A stretch of 5,646 nt of DNA from TMED8 sp038125725 (GTDB lineage: Bacteria > Pseudomonadota > Alphaproteobacteria > Rhodospirillales > Casp-alpha2): assembly GCA_038125725.1 (NCBI GenBank), contig JAYPEK010000097.1, positions 1 through 5,646 on the forward strand, in the 5' to 3' direction. Shown piece by piece: positions 1 to 5,646 of this stretch; the first letter of the stretch is position 1, and each line of letters starts with the position of its first letter. The notes below the pieces were generated by a model that searched no databases, had not been told where the DNA came from, and was given only the letters and a program-made list of their open reading frames with translations. The position numbers were made by a program, and so were the translations under genes.

Positions 1-1
1 A

Positions 2-35
2 ATCCTCCCTTAGGCAATCACCTCAATACGTCCCA
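2..35 (-). repeat. Left terminal inverted repeat, probable insertion-sequence end
   Basis: Read on the minus strand, outward from the genes, this segment begins TGGGACG, then after 3 nt TGAG, after 8 nt CTAA, then one base and GGAGGAT. The right edge (5612-5644, plus strand) carries the same four blocks in the same order; the only length difference is 2 instead of 3 nt after the first block. The 22 block bases are identical, while the 8-nt spacer between TGAG and CTAA is unrelated. The nucleotidase reading frame leaves its family pattern at this repeat and stops inside it. A TG tip followed by an imperfect repeat of about 34 bp fits an IS end, but I cannot name the family and no transposase is visible. 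Confidence 0.65.
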
Positions 36-1406
36 TGGGCGCTGACGGGGAACACCCGCCGGCACGTCGACACGCACGCCGCCGGCGTTCTGGATGGCGA
101 TTTGGCTGGTCTTCGACATGTTGCGATAGGCGAAAGCCACCAGATTGCCAATGTCGGAGCCGTGCTCGCGGGTCTTGGAAACGTCGCATTTCGCCGACAC
201 GCCCTGCCCCGGCACCCGTTCCAGGCAGAGCATTTCCGAGACCTGGCCGACCTCCTGCGACTTCAGCTTGTCGACGCGGGCGGAATAGCCGGCGAGGATT
301 TTCGCCGCACCTGGATCATCGGCGGTGACGGAAAGATCGGCCCTGGCGTCGATATCCTTGAGAATGGCGGCGCGCTCGGCATCCGAGACATCGTGCCATT
401 TGCCGTCCGGTCCCTTGCGCCGGAAGCGATCGGCCATGGAGAGGTGCGGCGTGCCGGCGCAGGCGGTGACGTCGCCGTTGTCGTCGAAAGTCACCTTCAG
501 TTCACCGACGACGGCGGAATATTGCCAGGCCTGCACAACACAGGCGGTCTTGCCGCCGTCCTGGTCGATCCGCGTCGGGTACGGGCCTTCCGGGTTGAGA
601 CCCAGCGGCTTGAAATCGCCCAGCAAGGAGTGGCTGTCGCCACCGACGATGATGTCGACGCCGGGCACCGCCTTGGCCAGTGTCTTGTCATTGGCGTAGG
701 TCTGGTGCGTGAGCAAGATGATGTGCTTGACGCCCATCCCCGTCAGTTCCGCCACGTAGCGCCTCGCGGTTTCGGTTTCGTCCAGGAACATGGTGGTCTC
801 GTCGGGATTGGACGAACCCTTGGTCTTTTTGGCGATATCGAGGCCGATGATGCCGACACGCTGGCCGCCGACCTCCTTGATGACGTAGGGGCGGATATAG
901 TCGGTGGCGGTCTTCTTGGTGAGCGGCGAAACGCCCACCTCCGGCACCACGTTGGCGCCCAGCACGGGCGTCTTGCACGCCCCTTTCCACAGGAAATCAA
1001 GGAACGTTTTCAATCCCTTATCGCCATCATCGAATTCGTGATTGCCGAGTTCGAAAGCATCGAAGCAGATCACGTTCATCATGTCGGCGTCGGCCTCGCC
1101 CTTGAAGAGCGTGTAGTAGAGATCGCCGGTCACGGCGTCGCCGGCATGCAGTTTCAGAAGGTTCTTTGCCTGTGGAGCGCGCTCTTTAAACAGCGTCACC
1201 ACGCGCGGAAAACCGCCCATGTCGATGCGGGTTTCCTTGCCGCCGAGTTTCAGCACCGCCTTGTCGTCGGTGCGAAGGTGCGAATGGTGGTCGTTGATGT
1301 GCAGGATGGTGAGATCGAACGCACCCGCCGGCACGGCGGCGAGCCCCACCGGCAAGGCCATAACAATGGCGCCGGCAAGCGCGATGGTTGAAAACGGGCG
1401 TTTCAT
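18..1406 (-). CDS. Exported 5'-nucleotidase/UshA-type metallophosphoesterase, 3' end truncated
   Basis: Family role: periplasmic hydrolysis of nucleotides or related phosphoesters by a two-metal calcineurin-like domain followed by a substrate-binding domain. Residues 1-29 form a signal peptide (basic MKRP, hydrophobic core, AGA before the mature DLTILHINDHHSH). Metal-site motifs are NDHH (about 38-41), HAGD (87-90) and GNHE (121-124), with later LLTHQ and GGDSHS. The C-terminal domain begins properly (R-E-H-G-S-D-I-G-N-L-V, then QNAGGVR) but ends at residue 462. Relatives usually have 550 or more residues, so the part holding the conserved LPFGN-like segment and the substrate-stacking aromatics is missing. 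The last five residues (WDVLR) and the stop are encoded by the terminal repeat at 2-35. I chose ATG at 1404-1406 because GAGGGA lies 7 nt upstream and it starts the signal peptide; an in-frame TTG 12 codons earlier lacks such a site. The protein as encoded is probably inactive. Family assignment is firm, substrate unknown. Confidence 0.85.
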   Translation of the reverse strand: MKRPFSTIALAGAIVMALPVGLAAVPAGAFDLTILHINDHHSHLRTDDKAVLKLGGKETRIDMGGFPRVVTLFKERAPQAKNLLKLHAGDAVTGDLYYTLFKGEADADMMNVICFDAFELGNHEFDDGDKGLKTFLDFLWKGACKTPVLGANVVPEVGVSPLTKKTATDYIRPYVIKEVGGQRVGIIGLDIAKKTKGSSNPDETTMFLDETETARRYVAELTGMGVKHIILLTHQTYANDKTLAKAVPGVDIIVGGDSHSLLGDFKPLGLNPEGPYPTRIDQDGGKTACVVQAWQYSAVVGELKVTFDDNGDVTACAGTPHLSMADRFRRKGPDGKWHDVSDAERAAILKDIDARADLSVTADDPGAAKILAGYSARVDKLKSQEVGQVSEMLCLERVPGQGVSAKCDVSKTREHGSDIGNLVAFAYRNMSKTSQIAIQNAGGVRVDVPAGVPRQRPWDVLR

Positions 1407-1413
1407 GTTGGCT

Positions 1414-1419
1414 TCCCTC
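1414..1419 (-). promoter_or_regulatory. Ribosome binding site of the nucleotidase gene
   Basis: On the minus strand GAGGGA sits 7 nt before the ATG at 1404-1406. It decides this start over the in-frame TTG at 1440-1442 and places the signal peptide at the N-terminus. Confidence 0.7.
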
Positions 1420-1477
1420 GAGCGTGAATTCTTGTTGCCCAATAATCGAAATCCAGGTCCGCGATTGCAAGGCCCAG

Positions 1478-1507
1478 ATGGCTGATTTTCGCAAATCAGT
1501 CAGCCAT
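1478..1507 (-). other. Hairpin over the MFS stop codon, GCGA tetraloop
   Basis: On the minus strand, ATGG plus CTGATTT pairs with AAATCAG plus CCAT around the loop GCGA, a GNRA-type tetraloop, with one 4-nt CTGA bulge on the 5' side. An alternative fold pairs ATGGCTGA with TCAGCCAT (8 bp) around a 14-nt loop. The 5' arm encodes the last residues and stop of the MFS transporter (M-A-D-stop). No U-run follows on the minus strand, so it is not a standard intrinsic terminator in the direction of the genes. It may stabilise the 3' end of the operon mRNA or dampen read-through into the nucleotidase. On the plus strand it is followed by five T, so it could stop antisense transcription. Confidence 0.5.
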
Positions 1508-2746
1508 TTTTCGCCGCTGGACCCGAAGCGCGCTCAACAGGACCAGCAACGCCACGCTCATCCCCGTTAGCATGTAGAGGGAGGCCGAGAACCCGCCCGC
1601 GTAATCGGACACCACGCCGATGGAAACCGGCCCCATGACACCACCGATCTCGGCCGCCGAAAAGAACATGCCGCCGGCGACCCCGGCACGCTCGCTCCCC
1701 ACCCCCGGGATGTCCAGGAGCGTCAGGATCGACAGCGTCATGGCGCTGCCGCGCGCGATCCCCTGGGCCACCAATGCGCCAACCAGTACGGCGCCGTCGG
1801 CGGCCTGAAGCATCAGCGACGAAGCGCCGAACCCGACGAACAGAATGGCCAGAATCCAGATGCGGCGTTTCGGGATCGCCAGGCGTGGTATGGCCAGCGA
1901 CGAAAGCACCGCGAACACCACCGGTACGGACGCCATGTAGCCGGCATCGGTCGCGTCCAAGCCCTTGGAGCGCAGAATTTCCGGCAGCCAGTTGTTCATG
2001 GCGTGATTGCAAAAAAAGATGCCGATGGCCATGGCGAGCACGATCTGGAAAGCCGGGATGCGGATCAGCCGGAGAAAGTTCTCGCGCTGCGAGCCACGCG
2101 GCGTCGCCGCATGGTCGCGTTCCATCCGCTTGCAGTGCGGATGGGTATTGATCAATAGCCAGACCAGGCTGCCGGCACCGACGATCACCGCGTAAAGCAG
2201 CATGACGCCGCGCCAATCGCCATTCATCAGCGGCATGAAGATGCCGTTGGTCAGCGAAAGACCGGTCATCGAACCCAGCGTCGGCGCCGTCATGTAGATG
2301 CCCATGGCGGTGCCTCGTTCGCGGCCCTCGAACCAGAGGCTGATGGTCTTGGGCGCACCGACGGAGACCAGCGGGCCGCCGAACCCGAACACCGCGACGG
2401 CCAGGAACAGGCTGGCATAACCCTGTGCCTGGGAGCGCAGCACCACCGAGGTAGCGATCATGACGAAGGCGAAGAACAGCCCGCGCCGTACGCCGACCTT
2501 GTCGAGGAAGATACCGAGCGGAATGGCGGAACCGATATAGACCAACTGCCAGGCACCCAGCACCGTCCCCATCTGTGAGCGGCTAAGGTCCAAATCGGCG
2601 GAAATCTCGGCGACCAGCGGCGCCAGGGTGACGATGGTCAGGCCGAAGCAGAAATAAGCCAGCCACACGCCGCCCAGCACCGCCCAGCGGATGGGGCTTG
2701 TGAATGCCTCGAATGGAGATGCGTCAGGTGCCTCGGCCACGTCCAT
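1496..2746 (-). CDS. MFS transporter, probable sugar-acid or organic-anion permease
   Basis: Major facilitator superfamily protein of 416 residues in the inner membrane, with about 12 predicted hydrophobic helices in two halves. They are separated by a charged cytoplasmic loop near residues 201-226 (CKRMERDHAATPRG). Visible signatures are the loop 2-3 motif A variant G-I-F-L-D-K-V-G-V-R-R-G (about 78-89) and W-F-E-G-R-E-R-G-T-A-M-G (138-149) between helices 4 and 5. The start is ATG 2744-2746: an in-frame TGA lies only a few codons upstream and no other Met occurs before residue 49. GAGG lies just 1 nt before the ATG, so the ribosome site is poorly spaced and translation may depend on the upstream gene, which stops 51 nt earlier. 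Position behind the dehydratase and TIM-barrel genes suggests that it imports the substrate of the pathway. The substrate cannot be inferred from sequence; CynX/NimT-like anion carriers are another possible match. Confidence 0.85.
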   Translation of the reverse strand: MDVAEAPDASPFEAFTSPIRWAVLGGVWLAYFCFGLTIVTLAPLVAEISADLDLSRSQMGTVLGAWQLVYIGSAIPLGIFLDKVGVRRGLFFAFVMIATSVVLRSQAQGYASLFLAVAVFGFGGPLVSVGAPKTISLWFEGRERGTAMGIYMTAPTLGSMTGLSLTNGIFMPLMNGDWRGVMLLYAVIVGAGSLVWLLINTHPHCKRMERDHAATPRGSQRENFLRLIRIPAFQIVLAMAIGIFFCNHAMNNWLPEILRSKGLDATDAGYMASVPVVFAVLSSLAIPRLAIPKRRIWILAILFVGFGASSLMLQAADGAVLVGALVAQGIARGSAMTLSILTLLDIPGVGSERAGVAGGMFFSAAEIGGVMGPVSIGVVSDYAGGFSASLYMLTGMSVALLVLLSALRVQRRKMAD

Positions 2747-2797
2747 GCCTCGCGTTCAATTCGGCGGACACGGACGCGGCCCGAAAGCCTCTGCCGA

Positions 2798-3634
2798 TTA
2801 CGCCTGTGCCCAGGCCTCGCGGATGACACGCTTGGCGTTGGCGATCACCAGGCCGGAGGTTTCCTCGGCCAGAAGCGGGCGCACCTCGGTGCTGAGCACC
2901 GGTGGGTTTTCCTTGTTCAAAAGCCCACGGTCAAGCAAAAGGCGGAAGTAATCGCGCACTTCCGGCGTATCGACGTTACCGCCCGGCACGCCGAAGCGCG
3001 GCTGCAGGTCGCCATAGAGGAAATGCCCCTTCTCGACCACGCAGTTGCCGATGTGGAAATGCATGAACATGTCGTCGACCAGCGGAATGGCCTCCTCCGG
3101 CTTTTCGCGCAGCAAAGCGAAGTGCGACAAGTCCGCCAGCACGCCGAAGTTCGAATGCGCGTCGGCGATGGGCTTCGCGACCTTGCGGGTGTCGGCGAAA
3201 GTGCCGATCAGCGCTTCCTTGTCGACGTCACGGTCGAACACCTTGAGCGTCACCTTCATATCGCCCTGCTCGGCCACATAGTCGCAGATCTCGTGTAGGA
3301 CGTCGGAGAAAATGTCCATGGCTTCGTCGCGGCGCTCGTCGCCCGGGTCCTTGCCGGACATGAACCGGAAGAAGCCGGCGCCCAGTTCGTAGGCCTCGCC
3401 GACGCATTTCTTCAAGGTGCGCATGACCTTTTTGCGCTGGATCGGATCGAAATCGTGCGGGTTCAGCTTGTTGCCGAGGATCGTCGGCTGCGTCGCATAG
3501 CAAACCGTCACGTGCGCCACTTCCAGCATCTTGCGCGCGATGTCGCGCTGCTGGGTGTCGCCGCAGGGGCCGACCTCGATGGCGGTCCAGAAGTCGTCCT
3601 CACAGACCTTTTCCAGGGTTTCCACATATTCCAT
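2798..3634 (-). CDS. Xylose-isomerase-like TIM-barrel protein (sugar isomerase/epimerase family), main frame
   Basis: This 278-residue frame carries most of a TIM barrel of the sugar isomerase/epimerase (AP endonuclease 2-like) superfamily. Members bind a divalent metal and isomerise or epimerise sugars or keto-sugars in the cytoplasm. Recognisable segments are S-G-K-D-P-G (93-98), V-F-D-R-D-V-D-K (132-139), A-D-L-S-H (167-171), H-F-H-I-G-N-C (192-198), P-R-F-G-V-P-G-G (212-219) and S-T-E-V-R-P (248-253). Likely metal ligands are D168, H171, H194 and E250. A fourth ligand, usually Glu in the L-E-x-F-D strand, appears as K131. The frame starts at an ATG (3632-3634) without a ribosome site, inside the barrel fold. 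The real 5' end lies at 3648-3716 in another frame, so the gene is frameshifted or carries a sequencing error. It lies between the dehydratase and the MFS gene. The reaction is not identified. Confidence 0.8.
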   Translation of the reverse strand: MEYVETLEKVCEDDFWTAIEVGPCGDTQQRDIARKMLEVAHVTVCYATQPTILGNKLNPHDFDPIQRKKVMRTLKKCVGEAYELGAGFFRFMSGKDPGDERRDEAMDIFSDVLHEICDYVAEQGDMKVTLKVFDRDVDKEALIGTFADTRKVAKPIADAHSNFGVLADLSHFALLREKPEEAIPLVDDMFMHFHIGNCVVEKGHFLYGDLQPRFGVPGGNVDTPEVRDYFRLLLDRGLLNKENPPVLSTEVRPLLAEETSGLVIANAKRVIREAWAQA

Positions 3635-3716
3635 GGACCGCCCCCTCCATGACCTGGGGGTAGGCCTTGAAGTGGACGATGCCGGGCTTCATGTAGGCAT
3701 ACATTGATTCTTGCAT
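3635..3716 (-). pseudogene. Frameshifted 5' end of the TIM-barrel gene
   Basis: ATG at 3714-3716 opens a frame reading M-Q-E-S-M-Y-A-Y-M-K-P-G-I-V-H-F-K-A-Y-P, then Q-V-M-E-G. This is the expected first strand of this family (K-x-G-I-V-H-F-x-A-Y-P). It runs straight into the downstream protein (M-E-Y-V-E-T-L-E-K-V) except for one surplus base. Ten bases separate the GAG of V-M-E from the ATG at 3632-3634, where a multiple of three is needed. The run of five C on the plus strand at 3641-3645 is the likely place. Removing one base would give a single protein of about 303 residues. Whether this is a true mutation or a homopolymer read error cannot be told from one sequence. Confidence 0.75.
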
Positions 3717-3724
3717 GGCTTGGG

Positions 3725-3730
3725 TCTCCG
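3725..3730 (-). promoter_or_regulatory. Ribosome binding site of the TIM-barrel gene
   Basis: CGGAGA on the minus strand, with its GGAG core 9 nt before ATG 3714-3716, supports that ATG as the true start rather than the internal ATG at 3632-3634, which has no such site. Confidence 0.7.
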
Positions 3731-3758
3731 TTTTTTCTTGTCCGTCGTTATCCGAATG

Positions 3759-5471
3759 TCATTTCGCCGTCGCCCGCAGGAAATCGAAGTCGCAGCCTTC
3801 GTCCGCCTGCAGCACGGTGTCGTAGTAAAGCTTTTGATAGCCACGGCCGGGCGGCGGCGGCTGTGCCGGCAGTTCGCCCCGGCGGCGTTCCAGTTCGGCC
3901 TCGTCGACCAACAGATCCAGCACCCGGTCCTTGACGCTGAGCCGGATGCGGTCGCCGTTCCGAACCAGCGCCAGCGGCCCATCTGAGGCCGCGTCAGGGG
4001 AAATGTGCAAGACGATGGTGCCGAAGGCGGTGCCGCTCATGCGCGCGTCCGACATACGCACCATGTCCTTGACCCCAGCGCGGGCCAGCTTCGACGGGAT
4101 CGGCAGGTAGCCGGCCTCCGGCATGCCGCTCGGGCTCTTGGGCCCGGCGTTCTGCAACACCAGGAAATCCTCCGCCGTCACGTCCAGGTCCGGATCGTCA
4201 ATGCGGTTGGCCAGGTCCTCCAGCGAAGAGAACACCACGGCGCGGCCTTCCAACTCGAACAGGTTCTTGTCGGCGGCCGAACGCTTGAGGATGGCGCCCC
4301 TGGGCGCCAGCGATCCGAACAGCGCCACCAGCCCGCCGACCGGCTCGATCGGATCAGCGGCGGCGGAAATCACCCGCCGGTCGACGTAGGCGCCGCGTTC
4401 GGCGTCGATGCGCTCGCCCAAGGTCTCGCCGGTGACAGTGAGGCATTCGAGGTTCAGCAGCGGCTCCAATTCCGCCAGCACCGCCGACATGCCGCCGGCG
4501 GCGAAGAAGTCCTCCATGTAGTGCTCGCCAGTGGGCTTCAGGTTGATCAGCACCGGCGTCGTGTCGCTGAGCTCGTTCAGGCGGTCCAGCGATACCGGAA
4601 TGCCGAGCCGGCCGGCGACGGCGCTCAGGTGCACGATGGCGTTGGTCGACCCGCCGAGCGCCAGCAGGACACGCAGCGCGTTCTCCACCGACGCCTCTGT
4701 GACGATCTTGGAAGGCGTCAGGTCGGAGCCGATCATTTCGGCGGCGCGCTTGCCGGTGGCCTCGGCGGCGCGCAGTCGGTCGGCGTGCACGGCGGGAATG
4801 GCGGCGGTGCCCGGTAGCAGCATGCCCAGCGCCTCGGTGATGCAGGCCATGGTCGAGGCCGTGCCCATCACCGCGCAGGTGCCCGCCGTGGTGGCGAGGC
4901 CGCCCTCGATGCGGGCGATTTCCGTGTCCGAAACCTCACCGGCGCGGTACTTGCCCCAGAAACGCCGGCAGTCGGTGCAGGCGCCGAGGCGCTCTTCGCC
5001 GTAGCGGCTGGTCATCATCGGCCCGGCGACCAACTGTACGGTCGGCTTATCGGCGGAGAAGGCGCCCATTAGCTGCGCCGGCACGGTCTTGTCGCAGCCG
5101 CCCATCAGCACCACGGAATCGATCGGCTGCGCGCAGATCATCTCCTCCGTGTCCATGGACATGAGGTTCCGGTAGACGAGGCTGGTTGGATTGAGGAACA
5201 CCTCGCCCAACGACACGGTCGGGAATTCCAGCGGCAGCGCGCCTGCAGCCAGGACGCCGCGCTTTACCGCCTCCAGCAGTTCCGGGAAATGCCGGTGGCA
5301 ATTGTTGAAACCGCTCGGCGTATAGGCGATGCCGACGATGGGGCGCTCCAGCATTTCGCCGGAATAGCCCATGGACTTGGCGAACGAACGCCGCAGGTAA
5401 ACCGCGAAGCCGGCATCGCCGTAATTGGTCAGGCCCCGCTTGAGGCCTCTGTCTTTGCTGTCGTCGCTCAT
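3759..5471 (-). CDS. IlvD/Edd-family dehydratase, probable aldonic-acid (L-arabonate/D-xylonate type) dehydratase
   Basis: Full-length 570-residue Fe-S dehydratase that would remove water from a sugar acid to give a 2-keto-3-deoxy acid in the cytoplasm. Expected cluster cysteines are C58 (F-N-N-C-H), C126 (G-G-C-D-K-T) and C199 (A-G-T-C-A-V-M-G-T-A-S-T-M-A). Metal-site residues E90, D127, K128 (the lysine carbamylated in relatives) and E452 are present, with the catalytic serine at S479 (R-M-S-G-T). These positions are each one lower than those I recall for Rhizobium leguminosarum L-arabonate dehydratase, a close spacing match. The C-terminal L-Q-A-D-E-G-C-D-F-D-F-L is also typical of aldonate dehydratases rather than of IlvD of branched-chain amino-acid synthesis. 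Its ATG overlaps the upstream aldehyde dehydrogenase stop as ATGA (5468-5471), without a clear ribosome site of its own, so translation is probably coupled. Substrate could be arabonate, xylonate, another aldonate or a sulfogluconate-like acid. Confidence 0.9.
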   Translation of the reverse strand: MSDDSKDRGLKRGLTNYGDAGFAVYLRRSFAKSMGYSGEMLERPIVGIAYTPSGFNNCHRHFPELLEAVKRGVLAAGALPLEFPTVSLGEVFLNPTSLVYRNLMSMDTEEMICAQPIDSVVLMGGCDKTVPAQLMGAFSADKPTVQLVAGPMMTSRYGEERLGACTDCRRFWGKYRAGEVSDTEIARIEGGLATTAGTCAVMGTASTMACITEALGMLLPGTAAIPAVHADRLRAAEATGKRAAEMIGSDLTPSKIVTEASVENALRVLLALGGSTNAIVHLSAVAGRLGIPVSLDRLNELSDTTPVLINLKPTGEHYMEDFFAAGGMSAVLAELEPLLNLECLTVTGETLGERIDAERGAYVDRRVISAAADPIEPVGGLVALFGSLAPRGAILKRSAADKNLFELEGRAVVFSSLEDLANRIDDPDLDVTAEDFLVLQNAGPKSPSGMPEAGYLPIPSKLARAGVKDMVRMSDARMSGTAFGTIVLHISPDAASDGPLALVRNGDRIRLSVKDRVLDLLVDEAELERRRGELPAQPPPPGRGYQKLYYDTVLQADEGCDFDFLRATAK

Positions 5472-5611
5472 TCGATTTTCATCTTGATGTACTTGGGCTC
5501 GAGGTAATCCATGATGCCGAGGCTGCCGCCCTCGCGGCCCATGCCGCTCTCCTTGATGCCCCCAAAAGGAGCTTCCGCCGTTGCAAGCAACATGTCCGTC
5601 ATCAAAACATT
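5468..5611 (-). CDS. Aldehyde dehydrogenase, C-terminal 47 residues only
   Basis: The frame ends with N-V-L-M-T-D-M-L-L-A-T-A, E-A-P-F-G-G-I-K-E-S-G-M-G-R-E-G-G and a short tail Y-I-K-M-K-I-E before TGA. The P-F-G-G-x-K-x-S-G-x-G-R-E-G block is the conserved C-terminal signature of NAD(P)-dependent aldehyde dehydrogenases, closest by eye to succinate-semialdehyde or 2-oxoglutarate-semialdehyde types. The catalytic Cys and nucleotide-binding domain, about 430 residues, are not in the window. Upstream of codon N the frame enters the terminal repeat (5612-5644) and meets TAG at 5633-5635, so the gene is probably interrupted there rather than merely cut by the window edge. It overlaps the dehydratase start by 4 nt. 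In a non-phosphorylative pentose route the enzyme would oxidise 2-oxoglutarate semialdehyde; this is an inference from the neighbour. Confidence 0.8.
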   Translation of the reverse strand, partial: NVLMTDMLLATAEAPFGGIKESGMGREGGSLGIMDYLEPKYIKMKIE

Positions 5612-5644
5612 TGGGACGCCTGAGCCTGTATTCTAACGGAGGAT
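5612..5644 (+). repeat. Right terminal inverted repeat, probable insertion-sequence end
   Basis: Reading outward on the plus strand: TGGGACG, 2 nt, TGAG, 8 nt, CTAA, one base, GGAGGAT. This mirrors the minus-strand repeat at 2-35. The aldehyde dehydrogenase frame meets a TAG inside it (5633-5635). The GGAGGAT block followed by the window end could be the ribosome site of a transposase gene reading away from the window, but none of that gene is present. The unmatched 8-nt spacers suggest this is the opposite end of the same element type (left end against right end) rather than a second copy of the same end. Confidence 0.65.
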
Positions 5645-5646
5645 CT

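Noticed and set aside
102..1391. Long 429-codon open frame on the plus strand antisense to the nucleotidase
   Set aside because: It mirrors a gene with a clear signal peptide and metal motifs. The product is rich in G, H, D and R, has no family motif, and is a usual by-product of GC-rich codon use on the opposite strand.
1440..1442. Upstream TTG start for the nucleotidase, adding 12 residues
   Set aside because: No ribosome site precedes it, and the added charged residues would sit in front of a good signal peptide that starts at ATG 1404-1406.
1407..1495. Classical intrinsic terminator between the MFS gene and the nucleotidase
   Set aside because: The hairpin present is not followed by a U-run in the direction of transcription of these genes, so I list it only as a hairpin.
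4005..4817. 270-codon plus-strand frame inside the dehydratase
   Set aside because: Fully antisense to a well-conserved enzyme gene, with low-complexity H, G, R and Q composition and no recognisable domain.
5591..5635. Short plus-strand frame M-S-V-I-K-T-F ending in TAA just before GGAGGAT
   Set aside because: Only 14 codons and antisense to the aldehyde dehydrogenase tail; the stop and GGAGG lie within the terminal repeat and are better explained by it.
1..5646. CRISPR array, tRNA, rRNA, integron attC site or riboswitch
   Set aside because: No spaced direct repeats or tRNA/rRNA-like segments were seen. The edge sequences CTAAC and GTTAG recall integron core sites but do not fit the RYYYAAC/GTTRRRY pattern.

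Overview
The window is a GC-rich stretch that looks like a proteobacterial, probably alphaproteobacterial, catabolic locus. That placement rests on codon and base composition and on the dehydratase and aldehyde dehydrogenase types; no rRNA or tRNA is present to confirm it. Every gene I can support lies on the minus strand, so transcription runs from right to left.

In transcription order the layout is: the last 47 codons of an aldehyde dehydrogenase (5468-5611); a complete IlvD/Edd-family aldonic-acid dehydratase (3759-5471) whose start overlaps the aldehyde dehydrogenase stop as ATGA; a xylose-isomerase-like TIM-barrel protein (main frame 2798-3634, true 5' end at 3716 in another frame, so a one-base frameshift near 3641-3645); a 12-helix MFS transporter (1496-2746); a hairpin at the MFS stop codon; and an exported 5'-nucleotidase-type metallophosphoesterase (start 1406) that is cut off at the left edge. 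The first four genes are tightly packed and read as one operon for uptake and oxidation of a sugar acid. The dehydratase would make a 2-keto-3-deoxy acid, the aldehyde dehydrogenase would oxidise a semialdehyde later in the route, the TIM-barrel protein would isomerise or epimerise a sugar or keto-acid intermediate, and the MFS protein would import the substrate. The exact sugar cannot be read from sequence alone. The nucleotidase has its own Shine-Dalgarno sequence and signal peptide and may be a separate unit.

The least expected feature is at the two edges. Positions 2-35 and 5612-5644 form an imperfect inverted repeat with four matching blocks (TGGGACG, TGAG, CTAA, GGAGGAT) in the same order and nearly identical spacing. 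Both flanking genes lose their reading exactly where this repeat begins. The simplest explanation is that the window is bounded by two copies of one insertion sequence, one inside the nucleotidase gene and one inside the aldehyde dehydrogenase gene, giving a composite-transposon-like arrangement around the sugar-acid operon. No transposase is visible because the window stops within the terminal repeats.
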